A stretch of 64,000 nt of DNA, from the NCBI GenBank assembly GCA_036250195.1, contig JAVHZZ010000009.1:43057824-43121823 (forward strand). Direction: 5' to 3'. Below, one piece after another: positions 11,209 through 21,964 of this stretch. The position numbers and the translations under genes were made by a program. Within the stretch, counting starts at the first letter, position 1. Every line of letters begins with the position of its first letter. The stretch is from Mixophyes australis (lineage: Eukaryota > Chordata > Amphibia > Anura > Limnodynastidae). The notes beneath the pieces were generated by a model, which was given only the letters and a program-made list of their open reading frames with translations, was not told where the DNA came from and did not search any database.

Positions 11209-12011
11209 TTTTTATTTATAGGGCACCACTAGGTATCCGTAGCGCCGTACAGGGACAGACAGAAACACGATACAGGGTGAGACAGCGCGGTACAGTTAAC
11301 AAAAAGCACAGTAACTCAGAAGCTCAATGTACAGCTAGATGAGAGGTGAGAGCCCCCAGCGGGGTAGAGAGAAGGGTAGAAGGGCAGGAGGACCTCACGG
11401 AAGAGACAAGGAGCTAGAGAGCAAAGTTAAGGTGGTGGAGTATAGAAGGAGAGGAGGCCCTGCTCGAAGAAGCGTACAATCTAAGGGGAGGGTAGGACGG
11501 ACAGAGACGCAATGATAGGAGGAGGGAATGGGGAGAACGCAGGCTGAGATGGAGAGGGGGGGAGAAGAGAATGAAAAGGAGGGAGGTAAGAGGAGGACAG
11601 GAGGGAGGGCAGGAGTGGGAGGGGGAGACTGGGAGGAGGGCAATTAGGTGGAGGACTAGAGGGCTTTAAGGAAAAGGTGGGTTTTTAAGGCCCGTTTGAA
11701 GCTGACAAGTTGGGGGAAGTTCTGATGGAGTGGGGGAGCTGGTTCCAGTGGAGGGGGGCGGCGCAGAAGAAGTCTTGGATGCGAGCATGGGAGGAGGTAA
11801 CCAGGGGGGAAGAGAGGCGGCGGTCATTAGCCGAACGCAGAGGGCGGGATGGAGCGTGAATGGAGATTAGGTTGGAGATGTAGGGAGCAGTGGAGTTGGA
11901 GAGGGCCTTGAAAGTAAAAGTGAGGAGCTTGAACACGATTCTGTAGGGGATGGGGAGCCAGTGGAGGGATTGGTAGAGGGGGGAGACAGAAGAGGAGCGG
12001 CAGGAAAGGAA
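11181..12011 (-). pseudogene. L2-clade LINE, 5'-truncated 3' end with ORF C-terminus
   Basis: The minus-strand frame starting near 12010 encodes the characteristic C-terminus of CR1/L2-type reverse transcriptases (an LHWLP block, then an S-R-x-LRS block, then AAPLHWNQLP). It is followed by a pyrimidine-rich 3' UTR, a GTACGGCGCTACGG tail motif and an (ATA)n tail at 11181-11212. It sits within the SINE. Its tail resembles the SINE tail (GTACAGCGCTGCGG), as expected for a SINE mobilised by an L2 partner. Confidence 0.8.
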
Positions 12012-12169
12012 AATGTTTTTTGGAGTGTGGGAGGAAACCGGAGCATCCAGAGGAAACCTACGCAAACACAGGGAGAACATGTAAACTCCTCACAGATGGT
12101 TGGGAATTTAACTCATGACCCCAGTGCTGTAAGGCAGAAGTGCTAACCATTTAGCCACTGTGCTGCCCA
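12012..12169 (-). mobile_element. tRNA-type SINE, 5' half (minus strand)
   Basis: The complement of GGGCAGCA..TTAGTGG..GTTAGCACTTC and the following body matches the head of the SINE at 30101. It continues at 11180 on the other side of the L2 insertion, with roughly ten bases of the SINE lost at the junction. Confidence 0.85.
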
Positions 12170-12458
12170 TATTTCTACATATCAACCCTCAACATCCTCA
12201 ATAACCTCACCTTTCACATATTGCATCTGTTTCACAAGCAAAATCGAAAACCCCCATTTTTTTACTCGTAAATGGGGCTGATATACATTCTTGAATCCAA
12301 TTACTATTCAGATAAGAGTTTTGAGAAGCTTTCCAGTCGTCTCCTGAAGCAGGACAACATCTGAACAGGAGAATTAAGTCCTGCCACATTCTATGAAAGA
12401 ATCCTCATATGAGAAGATATAGAGCTTGATGTTGATTTGCAAGTTAAATTAGACCTTA

Positions 12459-13290
12459 TTATCTCCTTTCATTTATTGAAGTATCCTCCATCTCCTTCCA
12501 TCTTAGCGGCCACATCGGAGTACCAACATCCAAAGGTAAAAAACAGAACTTTACATATGGGTGTAAATTCCATCCTTTTTTGTGATACTGATACAGAAAA
12601 TCTTGGAATATGAGTATCTTATCATCTCTAACAGTTACAGATCTAGATTTTCTATATGCCAAAAAATTTTTTTATTTATCTCAAAACTTCAGAAATTTCA
12701 CTATAACATGTCTAGGGCGTTTAAAAAAAATTGATGGATATTTTCTGATCCTAAGCAATGTCCATGTTCTATTTGTATACTGCCATTGTTTTTAGACATA
12801 TTCAATGCATGAGTTAGATCCATAGTAAGATACTCAATTAGGTCAGGACCTTTCACTTCTTCCAAAATACCAATAAGCCTCAAATTATTCTGCCTATTGC
12901 GGTTTTCAAAATCCTCTACTTTCTCAGTCAGAGACAAAATAGATTTTTGTTGTGTTTCAATTATATTGTGCTTAGATATTATTTTATCTTCTGTATCACT
13001 CACCCTCTGTTCTGCTTTAGAAATACGTTTAGTGTTAATTTCAAGATGTTCAATCACAGTTTTGATAGATATTTGAATCAAACCAAGTTTTTAATCAAAT
13101 AAAGGCATTATAATACGTGATACTTCCTTTGCCATTTCGGTTGCGGAGATACCAGAAATAGGTTCCGATTGAGTACTACTAGAGGTATTAGGTATAGTAG
13201 ACCTGGTAAAAGAGATGTATTATATTGTGATGATGACTTATGCACCTGTTTTGATTTGCTTATTTTATTAGAAGAAGGCATATTCAAATA
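12459..13290 (-). pseudogene. L1-like LINE ORF1 remnant
   Basis: Three minus-strand segments give the ORF1 layout of an L1/Tx1 element. A Ser/Lys-rich N-terminus (13290-13110) is followed by a coiled coil with RISKAEQRVSDTED-type heptads and a block resembling the RRM domain (NRQNNLRLIGI) at 13081-12701. The C-terminal domain with a KILIFQDF motif is at 12662-12459. Frameshifts separate the parts. ORF1 protein is the RNA-binding chaperone of L1 particles. This copy is dead. Confidence 0.75.
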
Positions 13291-13376
13291 TTTTGTCATG
13301 ACCTATATACAAGAAATATTTATAACTGACCTTTATGTATTGTGTTAAATCAAATTTCTATTTGATACACATTAAC

Positions 13377-13690
13377 GGCCTGATTCATTAAGGAAAGTAA
13401 AGCAAAAAAATGAATAACTTTTCACCTGGGCAAAACCATGTTGCATTGGAGTAGGAGGTAAATTTAAAACGTGTGCACAGATTTATGGTTGGATAGGGCA
13501 TGTCCTAGATCAACTTTAAATTTCAGTGTACAAATAAAGCTATCAACAATTTTTGTGCTGAAAAAACAGCCAGTATTTAATAAATAATAAAAATAATAAA
13601 CTCATTTGCACCCCTTGCATTGTAACATGCTTTTATCCATGAGAAAATGTACTCAATTTTTTGCCTTGCGTTCCTTAATGAATAAGGCCC
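13377..13690. mobile_element. MITE with GGCCTKATTCATTAAGGAA ends
   Basis: The left end GGCCTGATTCATTAAGGAA and the complement of the right end (GGGCCTTATTCATTAAGGAA) match for about 35 bases. The interior is non-coding. A clear target duplication is not visible. Confidence 0.75.
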
Positions 13691-15019
13691 TACATGCCTA
13701 ACATATTTACACGTTTTCATTTTCAGTATATCACAGCAGGCTTATTCTCTATGGGATCTTCATTAGTTAGAAAAATATATAGCATACCATAGTAAAGTAT
13801 TAATTCTCCCAGTTTTTGACTAATTGAAACAAATAACATGCCCATACCTCTTATTATGAGAGCTTGCCATTTGGTAATCTTATTCCCTACCTAAAAGTCA
13901 AAGATGTAAATTGCAAGTTAGATATCCAAACATACTGAATATCCTAAAATGTCATTTCTAATCATCTCAGATCCATCTAAGAGGTTTAAGACTGCATTCA
14001 TTTATAGATACAATAGAATATCAGTTTTCATCGACAGGCATAAAAAATACTTATTTGCCACTTTTAACCTTCAAGCTTAACCCATATCTTCTTATCCCAC
14101 AGCAAGTATGTCTCTTACAGAGATTCCAAAAAAAAGGCTGCAATAATGTTCTCACTTTCTCAAACTTAAAATAAATCAGTGAAGTTCTCAATTTCCTTTG
14201 TGGGTTAATGTCCAGTGGTTTCCACATCCATCCAGAGTTTTAAAGATAGCAAATTATTAGATACATATCCAAATACACAGATTGCCCTCAGATGTAATTG
14301 TCAGTCTTCTCAATATAAACTGGGTCAACTATAGATCTTTATTTAATCAACCACCAAAACATGTATATTTTCCCATGACTCCTTTAATATCATCTTTTCC
14401 CATAGAAAAAATATTTCCAAAGCCACACATTTAGTGATCATATCTCAGATTCATAGTCTATTAATACAGATGTTCAATTTTCCTTTAATCACAGGTTTAT
14501 CTTCCTCAGAGACTCTTCCAGGAGAACCAAATTTATTAATGAACCCCCCATTTGGCAATAAGTGTATAACAAATTAGTTTTACTCCTCAGGATTCCAATC
14601 GAGACCAAATGTTTACCACATAGCCATTCTCAAATTCCACTAATTCCAAGTTAAATGTTATTGCCATGCTTTTTGGAGAGCCTTATTTGATAGATTATTT
14701 GGGCTTACATACTGCTATAACAGAAGAAATTCAGAGGATTTATTGGAACACAACTGTTATAAAATATGAGCCAAGTAGATTTTTCAACAATAGGCTAAGT
14801 TTGCATCCACATTTCTGTAAAGCAATTGAACCATTGTATCAATATGTATTTGGGAAGTTTTGTGAATGCTCATTGAATTTAAGTGTGCATTTTCTTTTTA
14901 ACACTGACCCCAAATCCCCTTGCAGCAGTTACATTAGGGTGGACTTCTGGGAGGCTCCTATGTGAGAACAGTGTAACATTAAACATACCAGTTAAGGAAA
15001 TGTATAGGGAGTGTAGGAG
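13691..15019. other. No recognisable feature
   Basis: AT-rich. The right-hand part might include the 5' UTR of the minus-strand L1, but nothing identifies it. The 99-codon plus frame at 14666-14965 has no recognisable similarity. Confidence 0.3.
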
Positions 15020-15157
15020 ATGTCTCTTCCCACGGGAGCATACAGAGGAAGAGCTACGAGTGCAAACTCCAGTGATGAAGAAGTTGAAGACGTTGACCAA
15101 AGCCGTATTGTCCCTGAACCTGTTGCTTTATCTGCCTATCCAGAAGAAGAGGAGTAA
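15020..15157 (+). pseudogene. Acidic 45-codon frame, possible transposon-accessory protein scrap
   Basis: An ATG-led frame with the strongly acidic run SSDEEVEDVDQSR, ending in a Glu run and TAA. A +1 shift just after the stop exposes another acidic stretch (about 15158-15225) ending in GSSTAH. Acidic, serine-rich segments like this occur in Myb/SANT-like proteins of PIF/Harbinger transposons, and a lysine-rich candidate lies downstream at 16736. I cannot name it with confidence. Confidence 0.3.
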
Positions 15158-15225
15158 AGGTCGTGGAGGACAAGGAGCAAAGTGAAGAAGATGATCCAGA
15201 AGAAGGTTCCAGCACTGCACACTAA

Positions 15226-16735
15226 GGTCCGCGATTTACTAAGGCAGAAAACAAAGTTTTCGTTTCACAGGTACCAATTTGTCATTATTAACACCCATGT
15301 TATCATTTTTTCCCCCAAATTACAGTTTTCCTCATTAAAAGCATACTTGAAATGGCCTTATTAAAAGTCACCTTTGTAGACATGCAATGATAGCTATCAT
15401 CTCATGACCATGTATTTTCAAGGCCATTAAACGTTGATCTCTCTATTAAATTTTTCACTCCATTGTGTAGACACTTTTCTTTTCATTGTATTTGGTGAAT
15501 TTTTTGTATTTTACCAAGGTGGCACACTTGTTTTTACTGGTTATTTATGTTTAAATATAAGTGGTGAACTAATGTGATAGTCTTTTAGCTTTTTTCACTT
15601 TATCAACCAATTAAAATCATAACGAAATGTGATGGATTGAATTAAAAAAAAATTATGTTGATTTCTTAATGTGTTCTCATCTACATATTAGTTGTGTATA
15701 ATATTCATATTTGCTCATTTAAGGTATTGATAAGGACAACAGGTAGGCTCTCATTGAGTTAAATAATACTAGCCCTATAATCGAGTGTGTCCGAATCAAT
15801 TGCGATGTGATAAGAATCATGTATAGTGATAGATGTTGTCAGAATCCTATTGGGTGTTAATTATCAGTATTCTTCAAATACTGGTCAAAAAATTGTTAAG
15901 GAGGAGGAAAGGTATGTCCCTTACTAACGATTCCCAATATTAGATCTTACTGTAGGGATACTGTTGTATAAATAAAAATAAAAATGTATTGGGTATTGTA
16001 AACAAGACAAGCATAATAAATATTTAGAGCAACATTAATATCATATTTATATACCATAAAAAAACTCAATCTTTAAATTATGCGTAATATTAAAAACCTA
16101 AAAAGATTAAATAAAATAAATAAATAAATATCTAACCTTGTGGTCCACAATCCAAAATTCCAACAGCTAGTCTTCACAAATAGATAAATGTATAAAATTA
16201 CCATATAGAAATATGAGGACGTCTAAATTCAGAAAGTCCCAACTATACCACACTACAATCCTTGAAAAATGCTGAATGATTTAACAAGTGTACAGCTATA
16301 ACACGATATATGGAGATGCAAGCAGTAAATGTCCCTTAGGGAGCTAATGAGGAGTGACGGCAGATGTAATATACTTGTGATATCATTGATGTTCACAAAG
16401 TTTTTGATGTGAAAGTAGCGTGGTAAAACGGAAAAAATACTTGCTGATGTTGGTCATGAGGCACTTGTCTGGGTACCCATTGAAGATCAGCTGCTGCAGT
16501 GTGTACTTGGTTGAAGAAGCCTGCGTGCGTTCCGCAGTGGAACGCACGTGCTGGACCAGATATCCTCAATAAGTGGGCATGGCTCACTCATTTAAGGTAT
16601 TGCAAGTTTATGACCATATCCTAGTTCCAATGTGTCTCAGAATAAGCCACTATGTGATAATGAAGATATGGAAATCAATTTCCAAAGTGGTTACAGCGGT
16701 ACATGGCACCCTCTAAGAGTGAGGAGACATATTAG
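15226..16735. other. No recognisable gene
   Basis: AT-rich, with no long frame and no repeat recognised, lying between two scraps of a possible Myb-like protein. Confidence 0.3.
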
Positions 16736-16837
16736 AAGAGATTCCAGGACTACAGGAAGAGTACCAAGGAGAAGATAGCCAAGACAGCAAGATTGTCCGG
16801 CCGTAAGAAGCGACCCAAGATCCAATTGAAGGGATAG
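16736..16837 (+). pseudogene. Lysine-rich Myb/SANT-like fragment
   Basis: A 33-codon open stretch reads FQDYRKSTKEKIAKTARLSG and continues into a basic tail. The spacing resembles the end of the Myb/SANT-like DNA-binding domain found in Harbinger-associated proteins. In a shifted frame a SDEDTSP acidic end follows. A broken transposon accessory gene is the likeliest reading. No Harbinger nuclease was found nearby. Confidence 0.35.
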
Positions 16838-18157
16838 CAGGAAAAGCTGAGGTATCATCTGAACACATCTGACGAAGATACATCGCCTGTCTAAACCCAG
16901 AAAGGACTTTCCAAGTCTCGTAGTAAGATTTAAAATTATTTATGTGTTCATATAATACACCCGGGATATTTTAAAAAAATCACATTCTTGCTTCTACTTT
17001 CCAAAACTGTTGCTTTACCTGTCTCCAATGTGTTTTTTTTGTTGTTATCTGTTTCTCAATAATTTTTCTCTCCCAGCAGGATCTCTGGCTATCTTCAGCT
17101 CTGTGTTCAAAATCTATCAAGAACACCAGTCTTTTCCTCACCCCTCCTGTGGATTGAAGGTCCAGCCTGATTGATACCTAAGCCGGGTAAGTGTCGCTTC
17201 ATGCCACTACATGCTTCTCATACCCAAAACTGTTGCTTTTCCTGTCTCCAGGGTGTTTTTTTATTTTCTATGTATTTAAAAAAAAATCATCATTCCTGAT
17301 AAAAACTAATCATCTTTTACTCCTTGTTACAGATTATAAGGAACCACATTAAATGATCCAGCATCCTGTATGCAATGCTGAAATAATGTCATTAAGACTG
17401 TATTGAATGGACATTCCGTCAACAGCATTTCTTGAAGCAACATTGACACTATACTGAACAGACATTTCAACAATAGCATTTCTTGGAGCAACATTGATGA
17501 AATCATGTGCGAACTAAAAATAATTTTGAATGAACTAAGTTACTTTTTAAAAATGTATTACCTTTGTACAGTAAGTGCCTCCACAAATGTTTGTAGTGTA
17601 CATTTTAAACTACATGGCAATTAAAACTAAACTTGAACTTAGCTGGAACAATATACAGACTTAATGAGTATATATTTTGGTAAGTAACAAAAATTTTGTT
17701 TCCCATTAATATAATTTAAATATTTACATATGAAAGAAATCTCTTCATGTAATTTGAGCAATAATCACATTCATTAATGCACTGCTATGCATTTCTAAAC
17801 AATGAATTGACAATAAAAAATATTAAATTATACCTTTGTGTCAATAAAATTTATTTGAAAGGTCTCAGTTGACATTCAGTTAATGATCAAAGTTAAATTA
17901 TTGACTCAATTAATTTTTCAGATTTGATAACAAAACAAACATTTATAAATTCATAAGAATATTTTTTTTAAGAATCTAATTTGATTTAACATGAATCTTA
18001 CACAAAAAAATACACAGTTTTTGTTAACTGTTAAAAACTCTTACATGTTCTGTTATTGAAATTACTTAATCAAGATATATCAGCTCATGTAGATATATAC
18101 TTTTATACTGCACTTTGACACCAGTCTGCATGTTTGAAGGCAGATAATTTTGATTAC
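16838..18157. other. AT-rich stretch with two related exon-like blocks
   Basis: CCAAAACTGTTGCTTTWCCTGTCTCC occurs at about 17003 and 17225. Each copy lies upstream of an acceptor-like TTTCTCTCCCAG or TTGTTACAG. A GGGTAAGT donor-like site ends the first block (about 17188). No protein is recognisable. Confidence 0.3.
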
Positions 18158-18161
18158 AAAC

Positions 18162-18648
18162 TGTGGCAAGAGCCCGCTACTGCTGAAGCACACGCAAACA
18201 ACTTCTTCCTTTTTATGTAGTTTTATTGTCAGGATGGTAAATGTTTTGACACCGTACAGATTTCACAGCAATACTTGGCGACCCTAAACGCTAGCTAGAC
18301 ATAGCTCAGCTCTCTCAAGACCAGCCAGCTTACCAAGCGTTGATCTCCCTGCACAAATGATATAAACAAGCTTTTATACCTGATACTCCTCCCCCAGCCT
18401 TAGCTTGATGGACAGGTGACACACCCACCTTCTCTTTAAAAGGAAACGCCCATCACTGGCTCTGTAATTCAAACAGACACACCCTGTCTGTTTGCTGAGA
18501 GGAAGGATTGTAAGTTAAACCAAATTTAAACTATTGCTTTTCATACATAGGTCTTTATTTTCAATCTAGGTGCATTACTGCACAAATGTTTTACTCTACT
18601 TCCCTGCTTTCTCTGCATATTGCCAACTAAATGCCTCCTTTTGTTACA
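18162..18648 (-). repeat. 3' LTR of the Gmr1-like element
   Basis: 487 bp, read on the minus strand TGTAACAAAAGG to CTCTTGCCACA. It matches 21466-21960 and lacks a 9-bp segment present there. Confidence 0.95.
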
Positions 18649-18662
18649 TATCCCTCCCCCTA
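18649..18662 (-). other. Polypurine tract
   Basis: On the minus strand AGGGGGAGGGATA directly precedes the 3' LTR. It is the primer site for plus-strand DNA synthesis. The RNase H frame reads through it. Confidence 0.85.
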
Positions 18663-20439
18663 GCGTCTCCAAGTAGGGGGACGCAGACTTCGCGAGGAGC
18701 GCATATTTTCGTGACAACGCATCTGCATTTTTGTGTAGAATCCCGGGTCTATGTTCTACTGAGAACTTGAAAGGTTGCAGTGCCAAGAACCAGCGGGTTA
18801 CCTTGGCATTTACCTCCCGGTTGTTTTGCATCCATCTCAATGGTGCATGGTCTGTTATTAAGGTGAACTCTCTGCCTAGGAGATAATAGCGCTGAGCTTC
18901 TGTAGCCCATTTTATGGTGAGACATTCTTTCTCCACAGTGGCATATTTTTGTTCCCTTGGAAGCAACTTACGGCTTAGGTACAGGACAGGATTTTCTACT
19001 CCATTCTTCTCCTGTGACAGGACTGCACCTTAGCCAACACCAGAAGCATCAATTTGGAGGAAGAACCTCTGGGAAAAATCCGGTGCTTGTAGAACTGGGG
19101 AGGAACAAAGAGCTAACCGAAGATCAGACCAGGCGGTTTCTGCAGAGTCAGACCAGGTTAAGCTATCTGGACAACTTTTTTTTAACATGTCCGTTAGTGG
19201 AGCAGCTCTAGTGGCGAAGTGGCTTACAAACCGCCTGTAGTAACCTACTGAGCCTAAAAAGGTTCTTAACTGTGACTTTTTCTCTGGTCTTGCCCAATTT
19301 TTGACTGCCTCCACTTTGTCTAGCTGGGGTTTGACATGCCCTCGACCAACAATGTACCACAAATATTTGGCTTCTCTCATGGCTATGGCACATTTCTCTG
19401 GGTTAGCTGTTAACCCTGCTGACCTTAATGAAGCTAAGACCGCCTCAACTTTGGCTAAATGTGATCCCCAGTCTGGGGTATAAATCACTATATCGTCCAG
19501 GTAAGCGGCTGCATAAGCTGTGTGAGGTCGTAGCAATTTGTTCATGGCCCTTTGGAAGATGGCAGGTGCCCCATGCAATCCAAAGGGTAGGACTTTATAT
19601 TTATAGAGACCATCAGGGGTGGAAAATGCAGTCTTTGGCTTGGCCTTGGAAGTCAGGGGAACTTGCCAATAACCCTTTGTTAGATCAAGGGTTGTCAAAT
19701 AATTGCTACCAGCAAGATTTTCCACTAGTTCATCCACACGTGGCATTGGATAGGCATCAAACTGCGACATACTGTTTAGGTGCCTAAAGTCATTGCAGAA
19801 CCTAATTGTCCCATTGGGTTTCGGGACAAGCACAATGGGACTATTCCACTCACTAGTGGACTCTTCAATCACATCTAACTGGAGCATCTTCTCGACCTCC
19901 TTTCTCACGTCCACCCGTCTGGCTTCTGGAATATGATACGGCTTCTGCTTTACAATGACTCCTGGCGCAGTGACAATGTCGTGTTTGATTAAGGTATTGC
20001 GCCCAGGAATCGAAGAGAAAACATCCCCGTTCCGGCGAATCATTTCTTCAGTCTGTTGTCTCTGCTGAACAGACAAAGCTGGCTCTATGGGCACTTCAGA
20101 CTTTTCAATGGCAGTACTCACGACCTGAGGAGAGGTTTCCTCATCATGCCAAGGTTTAAGGAGGTTAACATGATATATTTGCTCCTCCCTTCTCCTACCT
20201 AACTGGCGGACTCTGTAATTGACAGGACTGACAGCCTCTAGAATTTCATATGGACCCTGCCAATGGGCGAAAAGTTTGCTTTCCTGGGTGGGAACCAGGA
20301 CTAGAACCTTGTCCCCAGGCTTGAAAGATCTAACAACAGCACTTTTATCATAACTTTTCCTCTGTCGTTCCTGAGCCTCTTTTACATGTTGCTGCCCAAT
20401 GAGCCCTATCTTTCCTAGCCTCTCATACATTTGAGACAC
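18663..20439 (-). pseudogene. Pol: integrase C-terminus, reverse transcriptase, RNase H
   Basis: From 20439 the frame carries a chromo/SH3-like integrase tail (FKPGDKVLVLVP near residue 40). A short linker leads to reverse transcriptase with the ND-x-R-x-LN block (residue 216), TLDLTKGYW (250) and catalytic YLDD (residues 313-316). RNase H starts with its first aspartate (IDASG, about 466). A single TAA at 19030-19032 interrupts RNase H, which then continues with the catalytic Glu (KECL) and TDHAPLRW to a DALSR end. No protease domain separates IN and RT. The frame extends into the LTR. One premature stop here and one frameshift upstream make the copy non-functional. Confidence 0.9.
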
Positions 20440-20841
20440 AAATTGTACCAGATTTGGCTCCCTGGCCCTTCTTTTAACATATCCAAGATACCCCTGGGCT
20501 GTCTCCCAAACAATAGCTCAAAGGGACTAAACCCTGTTGAAGCTTGAGGTACCTCACGGATGGCAAACATCAAATAGGGAATACGAGTGTCCCAATCTTT
20601 TTTCTCTTGAGCCACTGCTTTCCTGAGTATGTGCTTTAATGTGCGGTTAAAGCGTTCCACCAAGCCATCTGTTTGTGGATGGTATACAGAGGTGTGAAGC
20701 GCCGTAACCCCTAGCAACTGGCACATGTCCTTCATCAGTTTAGACATGAATGGAGTACCCTGATCTGTGAGAATTTCTTTGGGTATTCCCAAGCGTGTAA
20801 ACATCAAAACAAGTTCTCTAGCTATGGTGCTGGACTTTATG
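20415..20841 (-). pseudogene. Integrase catalytic core, N-terminal part deleted
   Basis: The frame holds the second catalytic aspartate (LTDQGTPF) and the glutamate (DGLVERFNRTLK) exactly 35 residues apart, as in the D,D35E core. The first aspartate and the zinc-binding HHCC domain are missing because the sequence joins gag directly at about 20842. A one-base frameshift between about 20439 and 20470 separates it from the integrase tail in the next frame. Confidence 0.9.
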
Positions 20842-21399
20842 TTAGGGGAATTGCCCCCGGATGCAGTGATCTATCGCCAGAACTTCAATAATCCGAGAAG
20901 GCGAATTCTCCTCAGGCTGCAGCCATTTCTTTAAAATTTTAGAAAGCTCAGCCACTTGCGCTCTGACCGGTCTTTCTTTAACATAGCGCCATTGGTGATA
21001 GCGCTGGGCTCGGGCTGGCCTGGAAACTTCAATGCGAGTCAATATCTCAGACTTTAGGCACAGATAGTCAGAGGCCGGTTCCTCATCTAGATCCACATAA
21101 GCTCGCTGAGCTTCACCAGTCAGATATGGCGCCAGCCTCTCAGCCCGATCTTTAGGAGGCCGTTTTGCCCTTTTTGCAAGTCTCTCAAAGGACACCAGAT
21201 ATGCTTCTATGTCATCACCTGGCAATATTTTCTGGAGAACAGGACCAAGTGGTTCATTTCTGTCATATCTCACCTGGCTTAATTCTTCTCTTAAGAGCCT
21301 TGTGTTTTCCACATGTGCCTCGGCAACTCGTAGCATCTGAGCTTGCTGCTGTTGCTGCGCAGCAGCCACATTCACAAGGGTTCTCAGTACTTCCTCCAT
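20842..21399 (-). pseudogene. Gag, truncated at C-terminus
   Basis: The start is taken as the ATG at 21397-21399, downstream of the primer site, because the longer frame begins inside the LTR. About 185 codons: a Gln/Ala-rich N-terminus, a polar coiled region, then a capsid-like helical domain with ARAQRYHQWRY and a C-terminal KKWLQPEE..IIEVLAIDH block. It stops at TAA 20842-20844 without any CCHC zinc knuckle. The stop coincides with the deletion junction to integrase. Confidence 0.85.
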
Positions 21400-21446
21400 G
21401 TTGATGTCTGCGCGGGTTGGGTAGCGGAAACTTGCTTCCCGGAGTA

Positions 21447-21463
21447 TCCCACTCCTGACACCA
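21447..21463 (-). other. Primer-binding site for tRNA-Leu
   Basis: Two bases inside the 5' LTR the minus strand reads TGGTGTCAGGAGTGGGA, complementary to the 3' end of vertebrate leucine tRNA (..TCCCACTCCTGACACCA). This sets element orientation and the 5' LTR at 21466-21960. Confidence 0.9.
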
Positions 21464-21465
21464 CT

Positions 21466-21960
21466 TGTGGCAAGAGCCGCTACTGCTGAAGCACACGTGA
21501 ACAACTTCTTCCTTTTTATGTAGTTTTATTGTCAGGATGGTAAATGTTTTGACACCGTACAGATTTCACAGCAATACTTGAAGACCCTAAACGCTAGCTA
21601 GACATAGCTCAGCTCTCTCAAGACCAGCCAGCTTACCCAGCGTTGATCTCCCTGCACAAATGATATAAACAAGCTTTTATACCTGATACTCCTCCCCCAT
21701 CCTTGGCTTGATGGACAGGTGACACACCCACCTTCTCTTTAAAAGGAAACGCCCATCACTGGCTCTGTAATTCAAACAGACACACCCTGTCTGTTTGCTG
21801 AGAGGAAGGATTTCAAGTCATGTAAGTTAAACCAAATTTAAACTATTGCTTTTCATACATAGGTCTTTACATTCAATCTAGGTGTATTACTGCACAAATG
21901 TTTTACTCTACTTCACTGCTTTCTCTGCATATTGCCAGCTAAATGCCTCCTTTTGTTACA
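21466..21960 (-). repeat. 5' LTR of the Gmr1-like element
   Basis: 495 bp, minus-strand oriented, flanked on the right by the AAAC duplication. It contains the promoter of the element. No TATA box stands out. Confidence 0.95.
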
Positions 21961-21964
21961 AAAC

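Larger units (their letters stand above)
18162..21960 (-). mobile_element. Gmr1-like Ty3/gypsy LTR retrotransposon, internally deleted
   Basis: Two LTRs of about 490 bp (TG..CA ends) are flanked by the 4-bp duplication AAAC (18158-18161 and 21961-21964). Coding runs on the minus strand in the order gag, integrase, reverse transcriptase, RNase H, with RNase H ending at the polypurine tract. Integrase before RT is the Ty1/copia-like order known for the Gmr1 group of Ty3/gypsy elements in deuterostomes. The gag zinc-knuckle region, protease and N-terminal half of integrase are missing, with the junction near 20842. The LTRs differ at about a dozen bases plus a 9-bp indel (roughly 97% identity by eye), so insertion is moderately recent. 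Confidence 0.92.
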
